Shown: positions 37,312-46,755, numbered from the stretch's first letter. The stretch is DNA of 64,000 nucleotides from CAVREM01 sp963728825 (GCA_963728825.1 CAVSLA010000004.1:744001-808000); one strand, 5' to 3'. Made by a program: numbers and translations. The notes: generated by a model not told the origin, from the letters alone.

Positions 37312-39531
37312 ATGAGACGGGCGGGCGTGGTACTGGTCCTTGCGACGGCAGCGGCGGCGCTGCCCGTGGCCGCGCAGAACGTTTCACCGGCGTGGGACGT
37401 CACGTTGCGCTCGCTGACGAGCGCCGCCAACATCGGTGAGTACATGCGCCGGTTGAGCGCCCGTCCCCATCATGTCGGGTCGCCGTACGGCAAGGACAAC
37501 GCCGAATGGATGGCGGCGCGCTTCAAGGAGTGGGGGTGGGACGCGCGCATTGACACCTACGAAGTCCTGTTCCCGACGCCGAAAGAGCGGGTCGTCGAAA
37601 TGCTCGCACCGACCCCCTTCAAGGCGGCCCTGCGCGAGCCGCCGGTCGCTGTCGATCCCACCTCCGGCCAGACGATCGAGCAGCTGCCCGGCTACAACGC
37701 GTATTCCATTGATGGCGACGTCACCGGACCGCTCGTCTATGTGAACTACGGGCGGCCGGTCGACTACGACGAGCTCGAGCGGCGCGGCATCTCGGTCAAG
37801 GGCGCAATCGTCATCGCCCGCTACGGCGCATCCTGGCGCGGTATCAAGCCGAAGGTGGCCGCCGAGCATGGCGCCATCGGCTGCCTGATCTATTCCGATC
37901 CCGCCGACGATGGGTATGCGGTGGACAGCGTGTTCCCGCAAGGTCCGATGCGGAACAGCGACGGAGTGCAGCGCGGCAGTGTCTTCGACATGCCGATTCA
38001 TCCAGGCGATCCGCTGACGCCGTTCATCGCCTCGACCCAGTCGGCCAAACGGTTGCCGATCGGTCAAGCGCCGACGCTGACCCGGATTCCCGTCCTGCCG
38101 ATTTCGTATGGGGACGCCCAGCCGCTCCTGGCGGCCCTCGGTGGCGCCGCGGTTCCGGCCGCCTGGCGCGGCGCCCTGCCCATCACCTACCACTACGGAC
38201 CTGGGCCCGCTCGCGTCCGCCTGAAGGTGGCATTCAACTGGGACATCAAGCCGATCTACAACGTCATCGCACGTCTCGCGGGCTCGACGTATCCCGATGA
38301 GTGGATCGTTCGCGGTAATCACCACGACGCCTGGGTCAACGGCGCGCAGGATCCAATCAGCGGCATGGCGCCCGAGCTGGAGGAGGCGCGGGTGCTCGGC
38401 GAGCTCGTGCGCCGCGGCTGGCGGCCGAAGCGCACCATCGTCTACGCCGCCTGGGATGGCGAAGAGCCGGGCCTGCTCGGCTCGACCGAGTGGGTCGAGC
38501 ACCATGCCGCGGAGCTGCGCCAGCGAGCGGTGGTCTACATCAATACCGACGGCAACGGGCGGGGCGCGCTGAGTGCTGGCGGATCGCATCCGCTCGAATC
38601 GTTCATCAACGGCGTCGCGCGCGACGTTGACGATCCGGACGCCAAGGTGAGCGTCTGGAAGCGGTGGCAGGCGACGATCGTGGCCACCGGTACTGCCGAG
38701 GAGCGCACCGACGCGCGCAATCGAGCCGACCTTCGGATTGACGCGCTCGGATCAGGCTCGGACTACTCGCCGTTCCTCCAGCATCTGGGCACATCGACGC
38801 TCAACCTGTCGTTCGGCGGCCTCGACAACGATGGCATCTACCACTCGATCTACGACGACATCTACCACTTCACGAAATTCCTCGATACGGACTTCCGCTA
38901 TGGCCGGGCGCTGGCGCAGACGGTCGGCACGGCGGTCATCCGCCTGGCCGACGCGGATCTCCTGCCGTTCGAGTTCGGCAATCTCGCCGATGCCGTGCAG
39001 ATGTACTTCAAGGATGTCCAACAGGTGCTGAAGAGCACGCAGGAGCAGGTCCAGGAGCGCAACCGGCAGATCGAGGATGGGGTGCACCTGGCGATCGCCG
39101 ACCCACGGCGTCCGGTGAGGCCTCCGGCAATGGAAGCCGTGCCACCCGCGATCAATTTTGCGCCGTTGGAGAACGCGGCCGCGCGACTGACCCGGGCCGC
39201 AGAGCGCTTCCGCAAAGCGGCCGCCGCCGCCCGCCCGCGAGTGGTTGCCCATCCGGACATCCTGCGCTCGGTCAACGCGCGGCTCATCCAGAGCGAACGA
39301 CAACTCACCGATGAAGCGGGGCTGCCACGGCGTCCCTGGTATCGTCACCTTCTTTACGCACCGGGCTTCTATACCGGATACGCGGTGAAGACCTTGCCCG
39401 GCGTGCGTGAGGCGATTGAGCAGAAGCAGTACGGCGAGGCCGAAACCGAGGTCGTCCGTCTGGCGCGTGCGCTGGACCGGGAAACCGCGCTGATCGACGC
39501 CGCGGCCGCGGATCTCGAACGGGTGCGGTAA
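37312..39531 (+). CDS. Secreted M28-family peptidase, glutamate carboxypeptidase II-like
   Basis: A signal peptide (VVLVLATAAAALPVAAQ) is present. The order is N-terminal M28 half, a PA-domain insert, the zinc peptidase core, and a C-terminal helical dimerisation domain, as in PSMA/NAALADase. Zinc and catalytic residues show in RGNHHDAWVNGAQDP, AAWDGEEPGLLGSTEW (catalytic Glu-Glu pair), YINTDGNG and HSIYDDIYHFTKFLD. At 739 residues it is family-sized. Likely periplasmic or extracellular peptide cleavage. An AGGAGG-like site lies just before the ATG. Confidence 0.93.
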   Translation: MRRAGVVLVLATAAAALPVAAQNVSPAWDVTLRSLTSAANIGEYMRRLSARPHHVGSPYGKDNAEWMAARFKEWGWDARIDTYEVLFPTPKERVVEMLAPTPFKAALREPPVAVDPTSGQTIEQLPGYNAYSIDGDVTGPLVYVNYGRPVDYDELERRGISVKGAIVIARYGASWRGIKPKVAAEHGAIGCLIYSDPADDGYAVDSVFPQGPMRNSDGVQRGSVFDMPIHPGDPLTPFIASTQSAKRLPIGQAPTLTRIPVLPISYGDAQPLLAALGGAAVPAAWRGALPITYHYGPGPARVRLKVAFNWDIKPIYNVIARLAGSTYPDEWIVRGNHHDAWVNGAQDPISGMAPELEEARVLGELVRRGWRPKRTIVYAAWDGEEPGLLGSTEWVEHHAAELRQRAVVYINTDGNGRGALSAGGSHPLESFINGVARDVDDPDAKVSVWKRWQATIVATGTAEERTDARNRADLRIDALGSGSDYSPFLQHLGTSTLNLSFGGLDNDGIYHSIYDDIYHFTKFLDTDFRYGRALAQTVGTAVIRLADADLLPFEFGNLADAVQMYFKDVQQVLKSTQEQVQERNRQIEDGVHLAIADPRRPVRPPAMEAVPPAINFAPLENAAARLTRAAERFRKAAAAARPRVVAHPDILRSVNARLIQSERQLTDEAGLPRRPWYRHLLYAPGFYTGYAVKTLPGVREAIEQKQYGEAETEVVRLARALDRETALIDAAAADLERVR

Positions 39532-39542
39532 ACAGGCCGTAC

Positions 39543-39597
39543 GTTGGCCGGGCCTCTTGGGCCCGGCGTCGCGGCGGACCTGAGAGGTCCGCCCTAC
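39543..39597. repeat. Pair of inverted REP-like palindromes (BIME-like)
   Basis: Forward copy: GTTG at 39543-39546, stem GCCGGGCC at 39547-39554 with GGCCCGGC at 39560-39567, loop of five bases. Reverse copy: stem GGCGGACCT at 39573-39581 with AGGTCCGCC at 39585-39593, loop GAG, then CTAC at 39594-39597 (GTAG on the other strand). The pair lies head to head between convergent genes, as bacterial interspersed mosaic elements do. The arrangement matches copies at 15771 and 48763. Confidence 0.85.
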
Positions 39598-39612
39598 GTA
39601 CTGCACGCGGCG

Positions 39613-41970
39613 TCACGCGCGCGTCGGCGCGGTGACGAGCAGGGCCGCCGCGGCGACGAGATATGTCGCGGACGCCGCCATGAAGGTGGCACTGAAGCCC
39701 CAGTTCATCGCGACGAAGATCGCCAGGGTCGCTCCAACCACTGACAGCGCGCCATTCATCCCCCACGCCCAGGTCAGCATCTGCGGCGCCCGGGACGCCA
39801 GCAGACGGATGCCGGCCGGCATCGGGATTCCGAGCACCATGCCGATCGGAACCAGCGTGGCGACCGCGACCAGGATGCGCATCGGGCGCGAGAACGGAAT
39901 CGCCCACTCGATGAACGGTGCGACGGCGACGATGCACAGCAGGGCGATCGCGACAATCGCGACCAGCGCGATCGCCGTGGTCCGGCGCAGCGCCTCGGAC
40001 GGGAAGCGTCGACTTAGCGCGGCGCCGAGGCCCGTGCCGAGGAGCAGCGAGAACAGCGTGACGGTCAGCGAATACACCGGGTGACCGAGCAGCAGCACGA
40101 AGCGCTGCAGGATCGCGACCTCGATCAGCATGAACCCGGCACCGAGCGCGCCGAAGTAGACGATCCACGGAATCCATCCCGACGGACGATCGCCGCCGGC
40201 GACGATGAGCGGCCCCAGCACGAAGACGGCTACCAGCGTGCCCGAAATACCCATCAGCGTCAGCAGCGCGCTCAGGCCGTTGCCGAACAGCATCGACCGT
40301 CCGAACGCGACCTCGAACTGGTCTTCGAGCTTCGTGGTGTGAAAGAAGAACGGCCGGTCGTCGGTCGTCGGCCGGATGTCCTGCTCGTACTCTTCGTAGA
40401 AGCGCTCGCGGTCGGGCGACACGATCAGATTCGCATAGGCCGCTGTTTCGGTCCCCTCGACCCACTCACCCGGCGGAGGGGCAACTGGCGAATCGGTGCC
40501 GGGCGCGTACAGGATGCGAAAGTCCAGGCGATCGGCAACCGTTCGCAGCTGCGCGATTTCGGCGGCGGTAAAGGGGGATTTTTTCAGCAGGAAAGTGGCG
40601 ACGCGCTCGTGCTGCACGATCGCCAACCGGGACGAGGCGTCCCAGCCGAGACGGGCGCAGGCCTCTTGCGCCAGCGAGACGAGACGCAGGCCGTCGAACA
40701 CCCACCGGGTGATTGTCAGAACGCCGTCGTCGGTCAAGTGGTCGAGGTAGTCGTTGAAGGCTTCGACGGTGTACAGCGTGTTTTCGGTCAGCGTATACGC
40801 GCCGGCGGCGGTCGCCGCCCAGGTGTCTACGAGTGATGCCTGGATGACGTCGTAGCGCTCCGGCGATCGCCGCACGAAGCTCCGGCCATCGTCGACGACG
40901 ACCCGGACCCGCGGATGGTCGTAGATGTTTCCTGAAAAATCCCGGAAGGCGCCCCGCATCACGTCGTTGGCGATGATCGGGTTGATCTCGACGCCGTCCA
41001 CACGGGACGCACCGAAGACCAGGGCCGTGGCCAGATCGCGTCCGCCGCCAGGGCCGATCACCAGGGCCGTAAAATCGGGGACCACTCCCTGTTTCAGGTG
41101 ATACGCCAGCGCGGTCAGCTCGTAACGGAGATACCCGGCGTTGGACAGGTCCGGTGCGACGCTGACGATTGGTGTCGAGGCCGCCGAGTCGATATCCATG
41201 AACTTCGTGTCGGGCACCGGGCCGGTATACGTCGGGCTCAGTGACCAATCGCCGTGGGTGCGCTCGTAGACGCCGATCCGTGAAAACGAATTCCACTTCG
41301 TAAAGAGCACCCGATCACCCTGGTGGCCCTTGGTGTCGGTGACGTTGAAGGTCGCGAGGCCTGTCGCCTGACCGATGACGGGAACCAGAACGATCGCTGC
41401 CGCAATGAGACCGATCGAACGACGTTCTTGCGGAGCGGCAAACAGCACGGCCGACACCGCCGCGAGCGCCGTCGCGGTCAGAACGACCCCCGGAGCCCCC
41501 AGGCCATTCAGCAGAGGGATGAGCACCAGACATCCGAGCGCGGCGCCCGTCAGGTCGGCGGCGTAGACCACGTTGATCCGCGACGACAAGCGGCTGATGG
41601 CGAGCGTCAGGACCAGGCCGCCGGTGAAGAACGGCACCGCGGCCAGGGCGTAGATCGTGAGCATCAGCGCCAGGTTCGACGGCGAATAGTTGAGGCCGAC
41701 CCGAAGTCGAACCAGACCGAACAGCGCGACGATGGTGCACACCGCGTAAATCAGCGACTGGCGCGCCAGCAGCCTCTCGGTGGCCTGGGTTTCGAGGGAA
41801 TGGCGGCGCAGATACGCGTAGACGCCGCTCGCGCTCAAGCCGAACAGCGCAATCGAAATCGCGAGAAACGCGAAGTGGTAGTACATGACGACCGAGAAGA
41901 TGCGCGTCAGCGCGAGCTCGGTCATCAGCAGCGATGCGGCGGTCGCCGCGACGGCTACGAGGGTAGGCAC
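39613..41970 (-). CDS. Membrane protein with spermidine synthase-like methyltransferase-fold domain
   Basis: Length 785. About seven hydrophobic segments in residues 1-215 (starting LVAVAATAASLLMTELALTR, FAFLAISIALFGLSASG). A soluble Rossmann domain (about 240-540) has GPGGGRDLATALVFGA, VDGVEINP, VVVDDGRSF and LTENTLYTVEAFNDYLDH, resembling spermidine synthase. Hydrophobic segments follow again at 560-785. Such fused proteins are frequent in Acidobacteriota. The aminopropyl-transfer residues (YDVIQASLVD in place of DVIxxDSxDP) are changed, so polyamine synthesis is unlikely. Function unknown. Confidence 0.82.
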   Translation of the reverse strand: MPTLVAVAATAASLLMTELALTRIFSVVMYYHFAFLAISIALFGLSASGVYAYLRRHSLETQATERLLARQSLIYAVCTIVALFGLVRLRVGLNYSPSNLALMLTIYALAAVPFFTGGLVLTLAISRLSSRINVVYAADLTGAALGCLVLIPLLNGLGAPGVVLTATALAAVSAVLFAAPQERRSIGLIAAAIVLVPVIGQATGLATFNVTDTKGHQGDRVLFTKWNSFSRIGVYERTHGDWSLSPTYTGPVPDTKFMDIDSAASTPIVSVAPDLSNAGYLRYELTALAYHLKQGVVPDFTALVIGPGGGRDLATALVFGASRVDGVEINPIIANDVMRGAFRDFSGNIYDHPRVRVVVDDGRSFVRRSPERYDVIQASLVDTWAATAAGAYTLTENTLYTVEAFNDYLDHLTDDGVLTITRWVFDGLRLVSLAQEACARLGWDASSRLAIVQHERVATFLLKKSPFTAAEIAQLRTVADRLDFRILYAPGTDSPVAPPPGEWVEGTETAAYANLIVSPDRERFYEEYEQDIRPTTDDRPFFFHTTKLEDQFEVAFGRSMLFGNGLSALLTLMGISGTLVAVFVLGPLIVAGGDRPSGWIPWIVYFGALGAGFMLIEVAILQRFVLLLGHPVYSLTVTLFSLLLGTGLGAALSRRFPSEALRRTTAIALVAIVAIALLCIVAVAPFIEWAIPFSRPMRILVAVATLVPIGMVLGIPMPAGIRLLASRAPQMLTWAWGMNGALSVVGATLAIFVAMNWGFSATFMAASATYLVAAAALLVTAPTRA

Positions 41971-42056
41971 CTTTAGAGTCTAATCGCTTGACACCGCGCG
42001 GTGCGCTCCACAACGATTGCTGCCCCGGCCCGGGCGGATCGCCGGGGCTGTCCCAC

Positions 42057-42539
42057 GTGATCACCCTTCTTGTTGCTGCCGCCGCCGTCATCTGGGCGGC
42101 GGCGCTGCCCGCTGCCGCATACGCCCTAGCGCTGCCTGATGCCGGCTCAGCGGTGCACGCGTTCGCCGTAGCCGTCTACGGGTTCGGAAGTGCGATCTGT
42201 CATCAGCGTGACGAGCGGTCCTTTCATCTGTTCGCAGAGCGGCTGCCGGTCTGCGCCCGTTGCACCGGCCTGTATCTCGGGTCGGCGCTGGTGGCCATTC
42301 CGTATCTGTTTTCAGCGCTTCGCCTCCGGGACTCCGCATCGGCCGTCGATCCGGCACGGGCGCGGCGCCTGCTCGGCGTGGCGGCGCTGCCGATGGCCAT
42401 CTCCATCGTCTACGAATGGACGACGGGACGCGTGCCGTCGAACAGCCTGCGCGCCGCCACCGGTATCATCCTCGGCGGCATGGTTGCCCGTCTGATACTG
42501 GAAGGCCTCGCCAGTTCGCACCGACCCCGGCAAAAATGA
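42057..42539 (+). CDS. DUF2085-family small membrane protein
   Basis: The GTG at 42057 begins at the first helix (VITLLVAAAAVIWAA). An upstream TTG at 41988 in the same frame gives a 23-residue extension without membrane character and is less likely. The signature CHQRDERSFHLFAERLPVCARCTGLYLG is typical of DUF2085, a Cys-rich cluster of unknown, possibly metal-linked, function. Four hydrophobic segments. It overlaps the next gene by 4 bases (ATGA). Confidence 0.85.
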   Translation: MITLLVAAAAVIWAAALPAAAYALALPDAGSAVHAFAVAVYGFGSAICHQRDERSFHLFAERLPVCARCTGLYLGSALVAIPYLFSALRLRDSASAVDPARARRLLGVAALPMAISIVYEWTTGRVPSNSLRAATGIILGGMVARLILEGLASSHRPRQK

Positions 42540-42949
42540 AGGTAAACTACGACTCCGTGCGTCCCGGCGCTGCCGAAGAATTTCAGACGGGCAGGCTCGT
42601 CCTGTTATGCGTTGCCGCATGGGCGATCCCTGGCGCGGGCCATCTATGGCTGGGACGGCGCCTCAAGGGCCTGGTGTTCCTCATGGCGATTCCGCTGATG
42701 TTCGCCATCGGACTCGCGCTATCCGGTCGTCTGTTTCCATTCGACTTCAGTCAACCGCTGGTTGCGCTTCAGGCACTGGCCGACCTGGGGAACGGCATTC
42801 CCTATTTCATCGCCAGCGCCATCGGCGCCGGCGCCGGGAACGTGCGGGCGGTCACCTACGAGTACGGCAACGCCTACGTCATTGTCGCCGGCCTGTTGAA
42901 TCTGCTGGTGGTCATCGACGCGTACGACGTCGCGCTTGGACGAAAGTAA
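42536..42949 (+). CDS. Small membrane protein (DUF6677-like), 137 aa
   Basis: Begins with a polar N-terminus (about 20 residues). Helices are at about 24-42, 47-66 and 113-131. The GAGHLWLGRRLKGLVFLMAI stretch resembles small TM2-type or DUF6677 proteins in acidobacterial genomes. The ATG overlaps the DUF2085 stop; its stop TAA shares a base with the next ATG (TAATG). No function can be assigned. Confidence 0.75.
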   Translation: MKVNYDSVRPGAAEEFQTGRLVLLCVAAWAIPGAGHLWLGRRLKGLVFLMAIPLMFAIGLALSGRLFPFDFSQPLVALQALADLGNGIPYFIASAIGAGAGNVRAVTYEYGNAYVIVAGLLNLLVVIDAYDVALGRK

Positions 42950-43122
42950 TGCGGAGCCACCTGATCCTGCTGGTCGGCTTCGCGTTTTTCGTCTCGCTGA
43001 TTTTTGCGGTCCTCGCGAAGGATCGTCCGGACGAGCAGCTGCGGTTCGGCGGACTGCTGTTTGCCGGGTTCGTGGGCGCTGCCATCGTCATCAGCTGGCT
43101 GATGTATCCCTTCCCGATCTAG
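42949..43122 (+). CDS. Two-helix mini membrane protein, 57 aa
   Basis: The ATG overlaps the previous stop by one base and the next gene starts immediately after its stop, so it is a coupled small cistron. Two hydrophobic segments (LILLVGFAFFVSLIFAVLA and FGGLLFAGFVGAAIVISWLM) flank a short polar loop (KDRPDEQLR). I do not recognise a family. Confidence 0.7.
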   Translation: MRSHLILLVGFAFFVSLIFAVLAKDRPDEQLRFGGLLFAGFVGAAIVISWLMYPFPI

Positions 43123-43545
43123 GTGGACGCGCCCCCCAACCGGATGGAGCGAACATCGCGGCGGCGGCTCCTCCTGTGGGCGCCCGTTGCGCTCTACATG
43201 GCATTCATCTTCATCCTGTCGTCGATCTCCCGACCGCCGGATCTGCCCGCGGCGATTGGCGACAAGGCCGGCCACGCGCTGCTGTACTTCGGACTCGGCG
43301 CGCTGTTCGTCCGCGCGCTCGCTGGCGGGTTGACCGAGCCGGTGACCGCCGGTGCGGCGGTGGCCGCGGTTGCCTATTCGACGCTCTACGGAGTCACCGA
43401 CGAACTGCATCAGATGCTCGTCCCGCCTCGTGCCGTCGAGTTCGCGGATCTCGTCGCCGATGCGGTGGGGTCGGGAGCCGCGGCGGCGGCGGCGTATCTG
43501 GCCCATCGCCTCCGGGGATTTCCAATTTTTCAGCGTAAACTGTAG
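43123..43545 (+). CDS. VanZ-family membrane protein
   Basis: GTG start directly after the preceding stop. Signature segments are DKAGHALLYFGLGALFVRAL and GVTDELHQMLVPPRAVEFADLVADAVGS, which match VanZ-like proteins; one such protein gives teicoplanin resistance, but most members are not resistance genes. Four helices in 140 residues. It closes the four-gene membrane cluster. The spacing to the enoyl-CoA hydratase is 11 bases. Confidence 0.88.
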   Translation: MDAPPNRMERTSRRRLLLWAPVALYMAFIFILSSISRPPDLPAAIGDKAGHALLYFGLGALFVRALAGGLTEPVTAGAAVAAVAYSTLYGVTDELHQMLVPPRAVEFADLVADAVGSGAAAAAAYLAHRLRGFPIFQRKL

Positions 43546-43556
43546 ATTCTTTCGTG

Positions 43557-44339
43557 ATGTCGTTTGACAACCTGCTCATCGATCGCGACGCAGCGGTGGC
43601 GATCGTCACGATCAATCGCCCCAAGGTTCTGAACGCGCTCAACACGCAGACTCTCGACGAGCTCAGACGGGCCGTTCTCGAATTGAAACAGGACGACGGC
43701 GTGCGGGCCGTGGTCGTGACGGGCGCGGGTGACAAGGCGTTCGTCGCGGGCGCCGACATCAACGAGCTCGCCGTGCTGACGCCCACCGCCGGACGCGAGC
43801 ACGCACTGGCGGGCCAGCACGTGTTCGACGTGATCGAGAACCTCGGCAAGCCGGTGATCGCGGCGATCAACGGCTACGCGCTCGGCGGCGGCTGCGAGCT
43901 GGCGATGGCGTGCACGCTGCGCATCGCGGCGGACACCGCCCGCCTGGGGCAGCCGGAGATCAACCTCGGGATCATTCCCGGCTACGCGGGGACGCAGCGC
44001 CTGGCGCGTCTGGTCGGCACCGGCAAGGCCCTCGAGATCATCCTCACCGGCGCGCCGATCGGGGCGGCGGAAGCCGAACGCATCGGACTCGTGAATCGCG
44101 TGGTTCCTACGGGCGAGCTGATGACCGAGGCGAAGAAGCTGGCCGCCCAGCTGGCGGCGCAGGCCCCGGTCGCGGTCCGCTACATCATCGCGGCGATCAA
44201 CAAGGGCGTGGAGATGCCGTTTGCCGACGGCGCAGTGTTCGAGGCGACGCTGTTCGGCCTGGTGTCGGCCACCGACGACATGCGCGAGGGCACCCGGGCG
44301 TTTCTGGAGAAGCGGAAAGCAGAATTCAAGGGCAAATAG
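43557..44339 (+). CDS. Enoyl-CoA hydratase/isomerase family protein
   Basis: Crotonase fold. Oxyanion segments are AGADINELAVL and INGYALGGGCELAMACTLR; the second catalytic Glu is in GQPEINLGIIPGYAGTQRL. Both hydratase glutamates are conserved, so a 2-enoyl-CoA hydratase role in beta-oxidation is supported. ATG 43557 is preferred over GTG 43554. Length 260 is typical. ribH follows after 3 bases. Confidence 0.93.
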   Translation: MSFDNLLIDRDAAVAIVTINRPKVLNALNTQTLDELRRAVLELKQDDGVRAVVVTGAGDKAFVAGADINELAVLTPTAGREHALAGQHVFDVIENLGKPVIAAINGYALGGGCELAMACTLRIAADTARLGQPEINLGIIPGYAGTQRLARLVGTGKALEIILTGAPIGAAEAERIGLVNRVVPTGELMTEAKKLAAQLAAQAPVAVRYIIAAINKGVEMPFADGAVFEATLFGLVSATDDMREGTRAFLEKRKAEFKGK

Positions 44340-44342
44340 AGC

Positions 44343-44816
44343 TTGCCAATCATCGAAGGCGGCCAATCGGCGAAGGGGATGCGGTTTGCGGTCGTGGTGT
44401 CGAAGTACAACGACTTCGTCACGGATCGACTCCAGAGCGCGGCGCTGGCGGCGCTGTCAGCGGCCGGCGTGGACGCGGCGGATGTCACGGTTCTCCGTGT
44501 GCCCGGCGCATTCGAGATTCCAGCGGCGGCGCGCCACGCCGCGAAGACCGGCCGCTTCGACGCCATCGTCTGCCTGGGATGCCTGATTCGCGGTGCGACG
44601 CCGCACTTCGAGTACATCTCGTCGGCGGTCTCGCATGGGCTGACGGACGCCGCCGGCGCGACGGGGATCCCGATGGCGTTCGGCGTGTTGACCACCAACT
44701 CCGTCGAAGAGGCGATCGAACGGGCCGGCGAAGGCGCGTCCAACAAGGGCTGGGAGGCGGCCAGCGCGGCCATCGAGATGGCGACCCTGTTGTCGAAGCT
44801 CCCGCTGCGTACGTGA
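44343..44816 (+). CDS. ribH: 6,7-dimethyl-8-ribityllumazine synthase
   Basis: RibH condenses the ribitylaminouracil and dihydroxybutanone phosphate in riboflavin synthesis. Signatures are FAVVVSKYNDFVTDRL, VLRVPGAFEIP and CLGCLIRGATPHFEYISS (catalytic His). The TTG start follows 3 bases after the previous stop. At 157 residues it is normal. nusB follows, a frequent bacterial order (ribH-nusB). Confidence 0.96.
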   Translation: MPIIEGGQSAKGMRFAVVVSKYNDFVTDRLQSAALAALSAAGVDAADVTVLRVPGAFEIPAAARHAAKTGRFDAIVCLGCLIRGATPHFEYISSAVSHGLTDAAGATGIPMAFGVLTTNSVEEAIERAGEGASNKGWEAASAAIEMATLLSKLPLRT

Positions 44817-44823
44817 CCTCCGA

Positions 44824-45252
44824 GTGAAAAAAGACACCAGGCATCGTGCGCGGGAGGCCGCCCTGCAGATTCTCTATCAGTGGGAGGTCGCGCAGACGGA
44901 CGTGCCGCGGGCCATCGACACGTTCTTCACGCTCCAGTGGCCGGACGAGACGCCGCCGCCCGACGATCTCCGCAGGCAGGCAGAGGAGCTCGCTCAGGAG
45001 ACCGTCAGACGGCTGCATCGAATCGACGAGCTGATCGCGGAGACGACCGAACGGTGGCGGCCAGAGCGCATGGCGATCATCGATCGCTTGATCATGCGGC
45101 TGGCGATCGGCGAGCTGCTGCACGCTTCGGGAACGCCGGCGCCGGTCGTCATCAACGAAGCCCTGGAGCTCGCACGGACCTTCAGCACCGAGGAGTCCGT
45201 CAAATTCATCAATGGGATGCTGGATGCGATTCGGAAGAAGATCGAGACCTGA
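44824..45252 (+). CDS. nusB: Transcription antitermination factor NusB
   Basis: Small all-helical RNA-binding protein that pairs with NusE (S10) at BoxA in rRNA leaders. Signatures are RHRAREAALQILYQWEVA at the N-terminus, MRLAIGELLH, PAPVVINEALELARTFS and FINGMLDAIRK at the C-terminus. GTG start, 7 bases after ribH. lysS follows after 3 bases. Confidence 0.95.
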   Translation: MKKDTRHRAREAALQILYQWEVAQTDVPRAIDTFFTLQWPDETPPPDDLRRQAEELAQETVRRLHRIDELIAETTERWRPERMAIIDRLIMRLAIGELLHASGTPAPVVINEALELARTFSTEESVKFINGMLDAIRKKIET

Positions 45253-45255
45253 CGT

Positions 45256-46755
45256 ATGTCCTCTCAAGACGAACAAATCGCCCAACGGCGTTCCAACCTC
45301 GAGGAGCTCGCGAAGCTCGGGATCGAGATCTATCCCCGCCGGTTCGATCGCCGCGATACCGTTTCGGCGCTGGTGGCCGCGCACGGCGCCAAGAGTCATG
45401 ACGATCTCGAAGCCGAGCGCCCCGAGACGGTCACCAGCGGACGTATTCTGGCGATCCGGTCGTTCGGCAAGGCCAACTTTCTCGCGGTCTCCGATGGCGA
45501 GTCGAAGATCCAGATCTACATTCGCCAGGACTCGCTGCCGCCGCTCGACTTTCAGATCTTCCGGCTGCTCGACTTCGGCGACTGGATTGGCGTCGACGGG
45601 CGGCTGTTTCGCACGAAGACCAACGAACTGACGATCTGGGCGTCGCGGATGCATTTCCTGTCCAAGTGCCTGCTGCCGCTGCCCGAGAAGTGGCACGGCC
45701 TCACCGACGTGGAGATCCGCTACCGCCAGCGTTATCTCGATCTGGTGGTCAATCCGGAGTCGCGTCGGGTCTTCGATGTCCGCAGCCGGGTCGTGGCGGC
45801 CATCCGCCAGTTCATGACCGGCCGCGGCTATCTCGAGGTCGAGACGCCGATGATGCAGCCGATCGCGGGCGGCGCGCTGGCGCGGCCGTTCGTCACGCAC
45901 CACAACACCCTCGATATGGATCTCTACCTGCGGGTCGCGCCCGAGCTCTATCTGAAGCGCCTGGTCGTGGGCGGCCTGGAGAAGGTGTTCGAAATCAACC
46001 GCAACTTCCGGAACGAGGGGATTTCGACGCAGCACAACCCCGAGTTCACGATGATGGAGTTCTACGAGGCGTATTCCGATTATCAGGCGCTGATGACCTT
46101 GACCGAGGAGCTGATCGCCGGCGTCGCGCAGCAGGTCATCGGGAACGACGTCATTACCTTCGGCGACCACACGATTTCGCTGAAGGCGCCCTTCGCAAGG
46201 GTATCGCTGCGCGAGGCGGTCCGGCTGGCCGCGTCCGCCCGCCTCGGCCGCGACGTCGCCGGGAGCGAGCTTCGCAGCCGCGACACAGCCGCCGCGCTCG
46301 CCGCGCGGCTCGACGTCGAAGTGACACCCGGCGACGGGCCCGGCAAGATCACGACGGGCATCTTCGAACGGCTGTGCGAAGATCGACTGGTGCAGCCGAC
46401 CTTCGTCTACGACTTCCCGACGGAGGTTTCGCCCCTGTCGAAGCAGCGGCCCGACGATCCGGACACGGTCGAGCGCTTCGAGCTGTACATCGCCGGCGTC
46501 GAGGTGGCCAACGCGTTCAGCGAGCTGAACGATCCCATCGAGCAGCGTCGGCGCTTCGAGGACCAGCTCAAGCAACGCGCCGGCGGTGACCTGGAAGCGC
46601 ACGCGATGGACGAGGACTACATCCGCGCCCTCGAGTACGGATTGCCGCCGACCGCCGGAGAAGGCGTGGGGATCGATCGGCTGGTGATGCTGCTCACGAA
46701 CAGTCCGTCCATCAGGGATGTCATACTGTTCCCGTTGATGAGGAAGAAGGAGTAG
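45256..46755 (+). CDS. lysS: Lysyl-tRNA synthetase, class II
   Basis: N-terminal OB-fold anticodon domain (about 55-155), then class II motif 1 near IRQFMTGRGYLEVETPMMQPIA, motif 2 in FRNEGISTQHNPEFTMMEFY, and motif 3 in GEGVGIDRLVMLLT. At 499 residues it is normal. A reiterated 8-bp word starts directly after its TAG stop. Confidence 0.97.
   Translation: MSSQDEQIAQRRSNLEELAKLGIEIYPRRFDRRDTVSALVAAHGAKSHDDLEAERPETVTSGRILAIRSFGKANFLAVSDGESKIQIYIRQDSLPPLDFQIFRLLDFGDWIGVDGRLFRTKTNELTIWASRMHFLSKCLLPLPEKWHGLTDVEIRYRQRYLDLVVNPESRRVFDVRSRVVAAIRQFMTGRGYLEVETPMMQPIAGGALARPFVTHHNTLDMDLYLRVAPELYLKRLVVGGLEKVFEINRNFRNEGISTQHNPEFTMMEFYEAYSDYQALMTLTEELIAGVAQQVIGNDVITFGDHTISLKAPFARVSLREAVRLAASARLGRDVAGSELRSRDTAAALAARLDVEVTPGDGPGKITTGIFERLCEDRLVQPTFVYDFPTEVSPLSKQRPDDPDTVERFELYIAGVEVANAFSELNDPIEQRRRFEDQLKQRAGGDLEAHAMDEDYIRALEYGLPPTAGEGVGIDRLVMLLTNSPSIRDVILFPLMRKKE

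Noticed and set aside
41992..42003. CACCGCGCGGTG palindrome between divergent genes as an operator
   Set aside because: The TTGACA at 41988 overlaps it but no matching -10 is present and GC-rich palindromes of 12 bp arise often by chance here; recorded without a feature.
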